This document shows, one piece after another, positions 9,811-16,452 of a stretch of DNA of 64,000 bases. The position numbers and the translations under genes are program-made. Numbering within the stretch: the stretch's first letter is position 1; each line of letters opens with the position of its first letter. The notes below the pieces were generated by a model. That model searched no databases. It worked only from the letters and a program-made list of their open reading frames with translations, and was not told where the DNA came from. The stretch lies in contig NZ_CP014224.1 of assembly GCF_001697185.1 (NCBI RefSeq), forward strand, positions 496,001 through 560,000, given 5' to 3'. The DNA is from Wenyingzhuangia fucanilytica. Lineage in GTDB: Bacteria; Bacteroidota; Bacteroidia; Flavobacteriales; Flavobacteriaceae.

Positions 9811-9837
9811 ATGAAGGGAGGTGCTAAATTATGTTAA
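9811..9837 (+). other. Eight-codon upstream ORF overlapping the rpsU start
   Basis: ATG at 9811 opens a reading frame for the octapeptide MKGGAKLC and stops with TAA at 9835-9837, seven bases inside rpsU and in a different frame. Its second to fourth codons are formed by the rpsU Shine-Dalgarno sequence itself. Ribosomes on this frame would mask the signal and terminate on the rpsU start, so it could take part in rpsU control. Whether it is translated is unknown; it may be a chance frame. Confidence 0.3.
9816..9823 (+). promoter_or_regulatory. Exceptional Shine-Dalgarno sequence of rpsU
   Basis: GGGAGGTG, with GGAGGTG giving seven contiguous matches to the anti-Shine-Dalgarno end of 16S rRNA, ends 7 bases before the rpsU ATG. 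None of the other genes I checked here has anything comparable, which is normal for Bacteroidota: their ribosomes hide the anti-SD through bS21, bS18 and bS6. In Flavobacterium johnsoniae, rpsU is a known exception whose SD lets ribosomes lacking bS21 translate it preferentially. Confidence 0.85.
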
Positions 9838-10028
9838 TTATTCCAATTAAAGACGGAGAAAACATTGATAGAGCTTTAAAGCGTTTCAAGAGAAAATTCG
9901 ACCGTACGAAGACAATGAAACAATTACGTGAGCGTCAACAGTATAATAAACCATCTGTAGTAAACCGTAAACAAAGAATTAAAGCTTCTTATGTTCAGCG
10001 TTTAAGAACTAACGAAGAGCAAGCTTAA
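9831..10028 (+). CDS. rpsU: 30S ribosomal protein bS21
   Basis: A 65-residue ribosomal protein of the small subunit, very basic, with the family pattern MLIIPIKDGENIDRALKRFK followed by TRTMKQLRER-like helices (here TKTMKQLRERQQY) and KASYVQRLR. In Bacteroidota bS21 helps to bury the anti-Shine-Dalgarno sequence of 16S rRNA. The start at 9831 is fixed by the strong Shine-Dalgarno sequence just upstream. Its own promoter, leader and terminator make it a single-gene unit, consistent with separate feedback control. Confidence 0.97.
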   Translation: MLIIPIKDGENIDRALKRFKRKFDRTKTMKQLRERQQYNKPSVVNRKQRIKASYVQRLRTNEEQA

Positions 10029-10050
10029 TACTTGTAATAATGTACAATAA

Positions 10051-10080
10051 AAACCCTATGAATTTTCATAGGGTTTTTTT
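10051..10080 (+). terminator. Rho-independent terminator of rpsU
   Basis: A perfect 12-bp stem (10051-10062 with 10065-10076, loop TT) is followed by a T tract up to 10080. It lies 22 bases after the rpsU stop. Confidence 0.85.
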
Positions 10081-10113
10081 ATGTCTTAACTTTCGTGTAT
10101 AAAGATTCAAAGG

Positions 10114-11010
10114 ATGGAATTGATTCATAAATTTTTAGAGTATTTATCTTTAGAGAAAAATTATTCTCAACATACCCTTACGGCTTATCAAAAAGATATT
10201 CAAGATTTCTTTCATTTTTTGGAATCTGAATTTAGTGTTGATGATCCTGCTTCTGTAACTCATTCTTATATCAGGACATGGATTGTGTATTTAAATGGCT
10301 TAGGGATTGCCAATAGGTCTGTCAACAGAAAACTTACTGCTTTAAAAAGCTTTTATAATTACTTACAAAAAATAGAAGCAGTAGTTAAGAATCCGCTATC
10401 AGGTCAAAAAAGCTTAAAAACATCAAAAAAAGTAATTATTCCGTTTTCAGAAAGAGAAATTGAGTCCTCTTTGTTGATAGAAGATGATGCTTATACTCCT
10501 TTTGAGCAATTGAGAAATAAATTAATCATTCATTTGTTATATGCCACAGGAATTAGGCAGGCAGAATTGATAGGGTTAAAACTTCAAAATGTTGATTTTG
10601 AAACTAGTACTATTAAAGTTTTAGGTAAGAGAAACAAAGAACGTATAATTCCCATTTATCCTGAAATTTTAGAAGAATTAAAACGTTATAAAGAACAGAG
10701 AGATGCGGTTGGGGCAGAGGTATTTAATTTTTTTATAACCAAACGTGGGAGAAAATTGTACGGAGCTCTTGTTTATCGAGTTATTAATTCCTATTTTAGT
10801 AAGGTCTCGACGAAGGAAAAAAAGAGTCCCCATGTATTAAGGCATTCATATGCTACGGATTTAATAAACCAAGGAGCAGATTTGAATTCGGTAAAGGAGT
10901 TACTAGGGCACTCTAGTTTGGCCGCAACTCAAGTTTATACTCACAATAGTTTAGACAAGTTAAAACAAGTTTATAACCAAGCACACCCTAGAAGTGCGAA
11001 AAAAAAATAA
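10114..11010 (+). CDS. xerC: Tyrosine recombinase XerC/XerD family
   Basis: A site-specific recombinase that resolves chromosome dimers at dif. The 298 residues are the normal housekeeping length. There is an N-terminal SAM-like DNA-binding domain (about 1-90) and a catalytic domain with all six expected residues: Arg148 (ATGIRQAEL), Lys172, His240 and Arg243 (SPHVLRHSYATDL), His266 (LLGHSSLAATQ) and the nucleophile Tyr275 (VYTH). Nothing around it suggests a mobile element, so a chromosomal Xer role is the best reading. It ends 4 bases before hpf, with which it forms a short operon. Whether the partner is XerC- or XerD-like cannot be decided here. Confidence 0.9.
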   Translation: MELIHKFLEYLSLEKNYSQHTLTAYQKDIQDFFHFLESEFSVDDPASVTHSYIRTWIVYLNGLGIANRSVNRKLTALKSFYNYLQKIEAVVKNPLSGQKSLKTSKKVIIPFSEREIESSLLIEDDAYTPFEQLRNKLIIHLLYATGIRQAELIGLKLQNVDFETSTIKVLGKRNKERIIPIYPEILEELKRYKEQRDAVGAEVFNFFITKRGRKLYGALVYRVINSYFSKVSTKEKKSPHVLRHSYATDLINQGADLNSVKELLGHSSLAATQVYTHNSLDKLKQVYNQAHPRSAKKK

Positions 11011-11014
11011 TTAT

Positions 11015-11320
11015 ATGAAGGTATTTGTTCAGTCAGTAAATTTCAACGCCGACAAGGATTTGGTAGAATTTGTAAATAAAAAAGTAGAAGGGCTTGAAAA
11101 GTTTCACGATAAGATAGTTGATGGAGAAGTGTTCTTAAAGGTGCAACAGACCAGTGAAAAGGAGAATAAAATAACGGAATTGAAGTTAAATGTTCCTGGA
11201 CATGATTTGATGGTGAAAAAAGAATCAAAAACTTTTGAAGAGGGAATAAGTTTGTGCGCAGATGCCATGAAAAGGCAGTTAATGAAGGTAAAAGAAAAGG
11301 AAAGAGTAGTACATCAATAA
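11015..11320 (+). CDS. hpf: Ribosome hibernation promoting factor (HPF/RaiA, short form)
   Basis: A 101-residue protein of the HPF/YfiA family, which binds the decoding centre of idle ribosomes. It has the family's beta-alpha-beta-beta-beta-alpha layout: MKVFVQSVNFNADKDLVEFV, the central strands EVFLKVQQ and ITELKLNVPG, then the helix SLCADAMKRQLMKVKEK. It lacks the C-terminal dimerisation domain of long HPF. I choose the ATG at 11015; an upstream ATG at 10994 lies inside xerC and would add MRKKNNY, not part of the family. It follows xerC directly and is the last gene before the tRNA-tuf region. Confidence 0.9.
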   Translation: MKVFVQSVNFNADKDLVEFVNKKVEGLEKFHDKIVDGEVFLKVQQTSEKENKITELKLNVPGHDLMVKKESKTFEEGISLCADAMKRQLMKVKEKERVVHQ

Positions 11321-11346
11321 AAAAAAGTAAAATATTTTTAAAATGT

Positions 11347-11377
11347 TTTGCATGATATCTAAAACTTTATAAATTTG
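11347..11377 (+). promoter_or_regulatory. Promoter of the tRNA-tuf operon
   Basis: TTTG at 11347-11350, a 19-base spacer, and TAAATTTG at 11370-11377 match the -33 TTTG and -7 TAnnTTTG elements of Bacteroidota. It lies about 48 bases before the first tRNA. Confidence 0.7.
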
Positions 11378-11407
11378 CAGTCCGTTAAGATAGCGGGCTG
11401 CTTTTTT
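11377..11407 (+). terminator. Terminator hairpin of xerC-hpf overlapping the tRNA promoter start
   Basis: GCAGTCCG (11377-11384) pairs with CGGGCTGC (11394-11401) and is followed by six T. The left arm begins at the last base of the -7 element, so a transcript starting from this promoter would lack most of that arm, whereas read-through from hpf would form the full hairpin. It would stop hpf transcripts without stopping the tRNA operon. Confidence 0.65.
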
Positions 11408-11424
11408 GTGGGAACTATCTAAAA

Positions 11425-11498
11425 GCCGATATAGCTCAGCTGGCTAGAGCAGCTGATTTGTAATCAGCAGGTCGTAGGTTCGAGTCCTATTATCGGCT
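11425..11498 (+). tRNA. tRNA-Thr (TGT)
   Basis: A full cloverleaf of 74 bases: acceptor arms GCCGATA/TATCGGC, D arm with AGCTCAGCTGG, anticodon stem GCTGA/TCAGC with loop TTTGTAA giving anticodon TGT (Thr, ACA codons), and T arm with GGTTCGAGTCC. The 3' CCA is not encoded. First of four clustered tRNAs. Confidence 0.97.
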
Positions 11499-11536
11499 CA
11501 AAAAGAAAAGAAAGCGTTCTTTTAAATTATTGGATT

Positions 11537-11618
<82 letters not shown>

Positions 11619-11673
11619 CAAATAAGGCGTAAATTAATTTTTATGTTCCTTCTGATGAAAAAATCAGTAAAAT

Positions 11674-11746
11674 GCGAAAGTAGCTCAGTTGGTAGAGCGT
11701 CAGCCTTCCAAGCTGAATGTCGCCGGTTCGAACCCGGTCTTTCGCT
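11674..11746 (+). tRNA. tRNA-Gly (TCC)
   Basis: A 73-base cloverleaf: acceptor arms GCGAAAG/CTTTCGC, anticodon stem TCAGC/GCTGA with loop CTTCCAA giving TCC (Gly, GGA codons), T arm GGTTCGAACCC. CCA is not encoded. Confidence 0.97.
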
Positions 11747-11761
11747 CAAATTTAAATCCAT

Positions 11762-11834
11762 GCCGGTGTAGCTCAGTTGGTAGAGCGCATCCTTGGTAGG
11801 GATGAGGTCACCGGTTCAAATCCGGTCATTGGCT
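11762..11834 (+). tRNA. tRNA-Thr (GGT)
   Basis: A 73-base cloverleaf: acceptor arms GCCGGTG/CATTGGC with two G-T pairs, anticodon stem CATCC/GGATG with loop TTGGTAG giving GGT (Thr, ACC/ACT codons), T arm GGTTCAAATCC. It complements the TGT isoacceptor at the start of the cluster. CCA is not encoded. Confidence 0.96.
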
Positions 11835-11898
11835 CAAAAAGGATTAAATAGGTTTAAAATAAACACTAATATATAACTAAGAATTAAAATTTATAATC

Positions 11899-13083
11899 AT
11901 GGCAAAGGCAACATTTGACCGTTCGAAACCACACTTAAATATCGGTACTATCGGACACGTGGATCACGGAAAAACTACTTTAACAGCTGCAATTACAACT
12001 GTATTGGCTTCAAAAGGTCTTTCTGAATTGAGAGATTTCGCTTCTATTGATAATGCTCCTGAAGAGAAAGAAAGAGGTATTACTATTAACACTTCTCACG
12101 TAGAGTACTCTACAGCTAACCGTCACTACGCTCACGTTGACTGTCCAGGTCACGCGGATTACGTTAAGAACATGGTAACTGGTGCTGCTCAAATGGATGG
12201 TGCTATATTAGTGGTTGCTGCTACTGATGGACCAATGCCACAAACTCGTGAACACATCTTATTAGGACGTCAGGTAGGTATTCCACGTATCGTTGTTTTC
12301 TTAAACAAAGTTGATATGGTAGATGATGAAGAGTTATTAGAATTAGTAGACATGGAAGTTCGTGATTTATTATCTTTCTATGACTATGATGGTGATAACA
12401 CTCCTGTAATTCAAGGTTCTGCTTTAGGTGGATTAAACAATGAAGAGAAGTGGGTTGATTCTATTATGGAATTAATGGATGCTGTTGATTCTTGGATTGA
12501 AGAGCCAGTTCGTGAGGTTGAGAAAGATTTCTTAATGCCTATTGAAGATGTATTCTCTATTACAGGACGTGGTACAGTAGCTACAGGACGTATTGAAACT
12601 GGAGTTGCTAACACTGGAGATAGTGTTGATATTATCGGTATGGGTGCTGAGAAGTTAGCTTCTACTATTACTGGGGTTGAAATGTTCCGTAAGATTTTAG
12701 ATAGAGGTGAAGCTGGAGATAACGTAGGTATCTTATTAAGAGGTATTGCAAAAGAAGATATCAAGAGAGGAATGGTAATCTGTAAGCCAGGTTCAGTAAC
12801 TCCACACGATAAATTCAAAGCTGAGGTTTATATCTTGAAAAAAGAAGAAGGTGGACGTCACACTCCATTCCACAACAACTACCGTCCACAGTTCTACGTA
12901 CGTACAACTGACGTAACAGGTACTATTAACTTACCTGATGGAGTTGAAATGGTAATGCCAGGTGATAACTTAACTATTACTGTAGATTTACACTCTCCAA
13001 TTGCAATGAACGTAGGTTTACGTTTTGCAATCCGTGAAGGAGGTAGAACAGTAGGTGCTGGTCAGGTAACTGAAATTTTATAA
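11899..13083 (+). CDS. tuf: Elongation factor Tu
   Basis: The GTPase that delivers aminoacyl-tRNA to the ribosome. The 394 residues have the G1 loop GHVDHGKT (residues 19-26), the switch II motif [13 protein letters not shown], the SAL guanine motif, and the two beta-barrel domains ending in [14 protein letters not shown]. It is co-oriented with the four tRNAs upstream, 65 bases behind the last one, and is probably transcribed with them, an arrangement shared with many bacteria. The codons used are strongly biased (for example CGT and CAC), as in a highly expressed gene. Confidence 0.99.
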   Translation: MAKATFDRSKPHLNIGTIGHVDHGKTTLTAAITTVLASKGLSELRDFASIDNAPEEKERGITINTSHVEYSTANRHYAHVDCPGHADYVKNMVTGAAQMDGAILVVAATDGPMPQTREHILLGRQVGIPRIVVFLNKVDMVDDEELLELVDMEVRDLLSFYDYDGDNTPVIQGSALGGLNNEEKWVDSIMELMDAVDSWIEEPVREVEKDFLMPIEDVFSITGRGTVATGRIETGVANTGDSVDIIGMGAEKLASTITGVEMFRKILDRGEAGDNVGILLRGIAKEDIKRGMVICKPGSVTPHDKFKAEVYILKKEEGGRHTPFHNNYRPQFYVRTTDVTGTINLPDGVEMVMPGDNLTITVDLHSPIAMNVGLRFAIREGGRTVGAGQVTEIL

Positions 13084-13106
13084 TCGTAAGATTATTTACT
13101 ATATAA

Positions 13107-13135
13107 AGAGCTTGTTTTAAGCAGGCTCTTTTTTT
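13107..13135 (+). terminator. Terminator after tuf, directly before tRNA-Trp
   Basis: AGAGCTTG (13107-13114) pairs with CAGGCTCT (13122-13129) with one G-T pair and a 7-base loop, followed by six T that end one base before the tRNA-Trp gene. Read-through would therefore be needed, or a separate promoter, for tRNA-Trp transcription from the tuf side. Confidence 0.7.
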
Positions 13136-13208
13136 ACGGGCGTAGCTCAGTTGGTAGAGCACTGGTCTCCAAAACCAGGTGTCGGGAGTTCGAGTCTCTC
13201 CGCCCGTG
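13136..13208 (+). tRNA. tRNA-Trp (CCA)
   Basis: A 73-base cloverleaf: acceptor arms ACGGGCG/CGCCCGT, D arm AGCTCAGTTGG, anticodon stem CTGGT/ACCAG with loop CTCCAAA giving CCA (Trp), T arm AGTTCGAGTCT. The 3' CCA is not encoded. Its position between tuf and secE is typical. Confidence 0.97.
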
Positions 13209-13216
13209 CAAAATAG

Positions 13217-13248
13217 AAGGAATTATATTTTTTATAATTCCTTTTTTT
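13217..13248 (+). terminator. Terminator after tRNA-Trp
   Basis: AAGGAATTATA (13217-13227) pairs perfectly with TATAATTCCTT (13233-13243), followed by a T tract. It separates the tRNA-tuf unit from the secE unit. Confidence 0.8.
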
Positions 13249-13279
13249 AGCAAACAAGTCAAAAAAAGATATAAAATTA

Positions 13280-13308
13280 TTTGCGTGTTGAATAATTTTA
13301 TATCTTTG
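13280..13308 (+). promoter_or_regulatory. Promoter of the secE-nusG-rplKAJL-rpoBC operon
   Basis: TTTG at 13280-13283, a 17-base spacer and TATCTTTG at 13301-13308 match the Bacteroidota -33/-7 promoter. It lies 22 bases upstream of secE and follows a terminator. Confidence 0.7.
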
Positions 13309-13330
13309 CACGACTTTTCAAGAAAATATT

Positions 13331-13522
13331 ATGAATATTCTTAATTACATAAAAACGTCATTTTCAGAATTAAAAGATGAAATGACATGGATCTCTAAAG
13401 AAGAGGCTCAGAAATCTACTGTTGTTGTAGCTGTGTTTACTATAATATTTGCTATTGCAGTATTTTTAGTAGATCAAGGGTTTCAAAAAACATTAGAAGG
13501 TTTTTTTAATATTATAAAGTAA
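13331..13522 (+). CDS. secE: Preprotein translocase subunit SecE
   Basis: A 63-residue single-span subunit of the SecYEG channel. It shows the amphipathic cytoplasmic helix SFSELKDEMTWISKEEAQKS, where the Trp is conserved in the family, followed by one membrane helix (about residues 29-48). This short one-helix form is the usual one outside gammaproteobacteria. It is followed 9 bases later by nusG, the standard bacterial pairing. Confidence 0.95.
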   Translation: MNILNYIKTSFSELKDEMTWISKEEAQKSTVVVAVFTIIFAIAVFLVDQGFQKTLEGFFNIIK

Positions 13523-13531
13523 AGGTAAATT

Positions 13532-14086
13532 ATGGCTGATTCTGTAAAGAAGTGGTATGTAGTAAGGGCTATTGGTGGTCAGGAAAACAAAGTGAAGAGT
13601 TATATTGAAAATGAAATTTCACGTTTAGGTTTGTCTGATTATGTAGATCAGGTATTGGTACCAACAGAAAAAGTTGTTCAAGTTCGTAACGGTAAAAAGT
13701 CAACACGTGAACGTGTTTATTTTCCAGGTTACATCATGGTAGAAGCTAATTTAACAGGAGAAGTACCTCACGTTATCAAAGCTGTTACTGGTGTTATTGG
13801 TTTTTTAGGTGAAACTAAAGGAGGTGAACCTGTACCAATGAGACAAAGTGAGATTAATAGAATGTTAGGAAAGGTTGATGAATTAACAGTTCAACCAGAC
13901 AATAATATCGCGATTCCTTATACTGTTGGAGAAACTGTAAAAGTAATTGATGGACCATTTAATGGTTTTGATGGTGTGATTGAAAACATTCACGAAGAAA
14001 AGAGAAAACTTGAGGTTATGGTTAAAATCTTTGGACGTAAAACACCATTGGAGTTAAACTATATGCAAGTAGATAAAATATCATAA
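13532..14086 (+). CDS. nusG: Transcription termination/antitermination protein NusG
   Basis: A transcription elongation factor that binds RNA polymerase and couples it to the ribosome or Rho. The 184 residues show the NGN domain (KKWYVVRAIGGQENKVKSYI at the start, YFPGYIMVEA) and a C-terminal KOW domain (GETVKVIDGPFNGFDGVIE, then VMVKIFGRKTPLEL). The start follows the secE stop by 9 bases. Confidence 0.97.
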   Translation: MADSVKKWYVVRAIGGQENKVKSYIENEISRLGLSDYVDQVLVPTEKVVQVRNGKKSTRERVYFPGYIMVEANLTGEVPHVIKAVTGVIGFLGETKGGEPVPMRQSEINRMLGKVDELTVQPDNNIAIPYTVGETVKVIDGPFNGFDGVIENIHEEKRKLEVMVKIFGRKTPLELNYMQVDKIS

Positions 14087-14108
14087 ATAAAGAGTGTTAC
14101 AAATTAAT

Positions 14109-14137
14109 CTTATGTTAGCTTCCAACTAAAGCATAAG
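14109..14137 (+). promoter_or_regulatory. Candidate L1 autoregulatory leader upstream of rplK
   Basis: In the 75-base gap before rplK, CTTATG (14109-14114) pairs with CATAAG (14132-14137) and TTAG (14115-14118) with CTAA (14126-14129), leaving a two-base one-sided bulge (AG). Two helices joined by an asymmetric bulge at this position are what L1-binding leaders of L11 operons look like in other bacteria. The assignment rests on position and shape only. Confidence 0.4.
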
Positions 14138-14161
14138 GTTTAATTTAATTTTATATTAAAA

Positions 14162-14599
14162 ATGGCAAAAGAAGTAAGTAAGATTGTAAAGTTACAGGTT
14201 AAGGGAGGGCAAGCAAATCCTTCACCACCAGTAGGTCCTGCTTTAGGTGCTGCCGGGGTTAACATTATGGAGTTCTGTAAGCAGTTTAATGCTAGAACTC
14301 AAGACAAACAAGGAAAAGTTTTACCAGTTGCAATTACTGTATATTCTGATAAATCTTTCGAGTTTGTTGTTAAAACTCCTCCAGCTGCAGTTCAAATTTT
14401 AGAAGCTGCTAAACTAAAGAGCGGGTCAGGTGAACCTAACCGTAAAAAAGTTGCAAGTGTATCTTGGGATCAAGTAAGAACAATTGCAGAGGATAAAATG
14501 CCAGACTTAAATGCATTTACTGTAGAGTCGGCTATGAAGATGATTGCAGGTACTGCAAGATCTATGGGAGTAACGGTAAGCGGAGACGCTCCATTTTAA
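14162..14599 (+). CDS. rplK: 50S ribosomal protein uL11
   Basis: A large-subunit protein at the GTPase-associated centre. The 145 residues contain the N-terminal signature [20 protein letters not shown], with the proline-rich hinge, and the RNA-binding C-terminal domain ending in [13 protein letters not shown]. It is the first of the rplK-rplA pair, 17 bases before rplA. Confidence 0.98.
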   Translation: MAKEVSKIVKLQVKGGQANPSPPVGPALGAAGVNIMEFCKQFNARTQDKQGKVLPVAITVYSDKSFEFVVKTPPAAVQILEAAKLKSGSGEPNRKKVASVSWDQVRTIAEDKMPDLNAFTVESAMKMIAGTARSMGVTVSGDAPF

Positions 14600-14616
14600 T
14601 TGATAAACAAGAAAAC

Positions 14617-15306
14617 ATGGCAAAATTAACAAAAAAGCAAAAAGAAGCTCAAGCTAAGATTGACAGTTCTAAAGTTTATTCTTTGAATGAGGCATCTTCT
14701 TTAGTAAAAGAAATTACGTTAGCTAATTTTGATGCATCTGTAGATGTTGCTATTCGTTTAGGAGTTGATCCTAGAAAAGCAAATCAAATGGTACGTGGAG
14801 TTGTAACATTACCTCACGGAACAGGAAAAGATGTAAGAGTATTAGCATTAGTTACACCAGATAAGGAAGCAGAAGCTAAAGAAGCTGGTGCAGACTACGT
14901 TGGTTTAGACGAGTACTTAGCAAAAATAAAAGCAGGTTGGACAGATGTCGATGTAATCATCACTATGCCAGCTGTAATGGGGAAATTAGGTCCTTTAGGA
15001 CGTGTTTTAGGACCAAGAGGTTTAATGCCAAACCCTAAGACAGGAACCGTTACTATGGATGTTAAAAAGGCAGTAGCAGAAGTTAAAGCTGGTAAAATTG
15101 ACTTTAAAGTTGATAAAACTGGTATCGTACATGCTGCTATCGGAAAAGTATCTTTCGATGCTCAAAAGTTAACTGAAAATGCTAACGAATTAATTCAAAC
15201 AATTATTAAGTTAAAGCCTACTGCGGCTAAAGGAACTTACATTAAGAGTGCATTTATCTCTTCTACTCAGTCTCCTTCAGTTCAGTTAGATCTTAAATCG
15301 CTTTAA
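14617..15306 (+). CDS. rplA: 50S ribosomal protein uL1
   Basis: The L1-stalk protein, 229 residues, also a translational repressor of its own operon in many bacteria. Signature stretches are [39 protein letters not shown] and [17 protein letters not shown]. It sits between rplK and rplJ without a promoter visible in the 23-base gap behind it. Confidence 0.98.
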   Translation: MAKLTKKQKEAQAKIDSSKVYSLNEASSLVKEITLANFDASVDVAIRLGVDPRKANQMVRGVVTLPHGTGKDVRVLALVTPDKEAEAKEAGADYVGLDEYLAKIKAGWTDVDVIITMPAVMGKLGPLGRVLGPRGLMPNPKTGTVTMDVKKAVAEVKAGKIDFKVDKTGIVHAAIGKVSFDAQKLTENANELIQTIIKLKPTAAKGTYIKSAFISSTQSPSVQLDLKSL

Positions 15307-15329
15307 TTAGCTGTTAAAACTCATAAACA

Positions 15330-15866
15330 ATGACAAGAGAAGAAAAATTTCAAGTAATTGAAGATTTAACAAGCCAATTAGCGGAGAATTCAGTAATCTA
15401 TTTAGCTGATATTTCAGGATTAGATGCTACTGCAACTTCTAACTTAAGAAGAGCTTGTTTTAAAGCAGATATCAAATTATCTGTAGTGAAAAATACATTG
15501 TTAGAAAAGGCAATGGAAAAGTCTGATAAAGACTTTGGTGATTTACCATCAACTTTAAAAGGTAACACATCTGTGTTTTACGCTTCAGTAGCTAACGCTC
15601 CTGCAAAAGTAATTCAAGATTTCTTAAAGAAATCTAAAGGTGAAAAGCCTTTATTGAAAGGAGCTTACATAGCTGAAGAAGTATATGTAGGAGCTAATCA
15701 ATTACCTGCTTTAGTTTCTATTAAATCTAAAGAAGAAGTTATTGGTGATATCATCACTATCTTACAGTCTCCTATTAAAAACGTTGTTTCAGCGTTGACT
15801 AATGAGGCTCGTCCAGATAGAGCTGGTGAAGCTGTAGAAGCATCTACAGAAGAAGCAGCAGAATAA
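15330..15866 (+). CDS. rplJ: 50S ribosomal protein uL10
   Basis: The base of the L7/L12 stalk, 178 residues. The N-terminal rRNA-binding part starts MTREEKFQVIEDL and includes LRRACFKADIKLSVVKNTLL; the C-terminal helix that holds L7/L12 dimers is at about 150-178 and rich in Glu/Ala. The gap before it is only 23 bases, so the long L10 leader known from other bacteria cannot be present here. Confidence 0.97.
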   Translation: MTREEKFQVIEDLTSQLAENSVIYLADISGLDATATSNLRRACFKADIKLSVVKNTLLEKAMEKSDKDFGDLPSTLKGNTSVFYASVANAPAKVIQDFLKKSKGEKPLLKGAYIAEEVYVGANQLPALVSIKSKEEVIGDIITILQSPIKNVVSALTNEARPDRAGEAVEASTEEAAE

Positions 15867-15926
15867 TTACGCGCACAAATAAATTTATAATACACCACGT
15901 TTAATAAACGTACAAAAAGAATCAAA

Positions 15927-16298
15927 ATGGCAGAATTAAAAGATTTCGCAGAACAATTAGTTAACTTAACAGTTAAAGAAGTAAATGAATTAGCTACTAT
16001 CTTAAAAGATGAGTATGGTATCGAGCCAGCTGCAGCTGTAGTTGTAGGAGGAGGAGCTGCTGAAGGTGGTGACGCTGGAGAAGCTCAAACTGAGTTTGAT
16101 GTTATCTTAAAAGAAGCTGGAGCATCTAAATTAAAAGTTGTAAAAGCAGTTAAAGAATTAACTGGATTAGGATTGAAAGAAGCTAAGGAATTAGTTGATG
16201 GAACTCCATCTGCAATTAAAGAAGGTGTTTCTAAAGAAGAAGCAGAAGGAATCAAAGCTTCTTTAGAAGAAGTTGGAGCTGTAGTTGAGTTAAAGTAA
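15927..16298 (+). CDS. rplL: 50S ribosomal protein bL7/bL12
   Basis: The acidic stalk protein, 123 residues, which recruits translation GTPases. It shows the N-terminal dimer helix ([20 protein letters not shown]), an Ala/Gly hinge ([14 protein letters not shown]) and the C-terminal domain with FDVILKEAG and [18 protein letters not shown]. It is followed by a strong hairpin and then rpoB. Confidence 0.98.
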   Translation: MAELKDFAEQLVNLTVKEVNELATILKDEYGIEPAAAVVVGGGAAEGGDAGEAQTEFDVILKEAGASKLKVVKAVKELTGLGLKEAKELVDGTPSAIKEGVSKEEAEGIKASLEEVGAVVELK

Positions 16299-16321
16299 TT
16301 CTTTTACTACAAAACCTTATA

Positions 16322-16364
16322 GGTTTAGGTCTATCCCACATGGGTTAGACCTAAACCATTTTTT
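16322..16364 (+). terminator. Strong hairpin (attenuator) between rplL and rpoB
   Basis: GGTTTAGGTCTA (16322-16333) pairs perfectly with TAGACCTAAACC (16346-16357), and inside it CCCA pairs with TGGG around a two-base loop, giving an almost continuous 16-bp stem. A T run follows (16359-16364). With rpoB 90 bases further on, it most likely terminates part of the ribosomal-protein transcripts so that rpoBC is made at a lower level. Confidence 0.75.
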
Positions 16365-16452
16365 GCGTTTAAATAGTCCCTATTTTTACGCAACCCAAAA
16401 AGAGCTTAAAAAAAGAAAATAGAATTATTAATTCACCTAAATTTTTTCACCT

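Noticed and set aside
10114-11010. Integrase of a genomic island next to tRNA genes
   Set aside because: Length, intact catalytic set and the operon with hpf fit the housekeeping Xer recombinase. No phage or island genes and no tRNA-derived repeat were seen.
12411-12818. 135-residue frame antisense to tuf
   Set aside because: A shadow of the strongly biased tuf codons; no signals and no recognisable protein.
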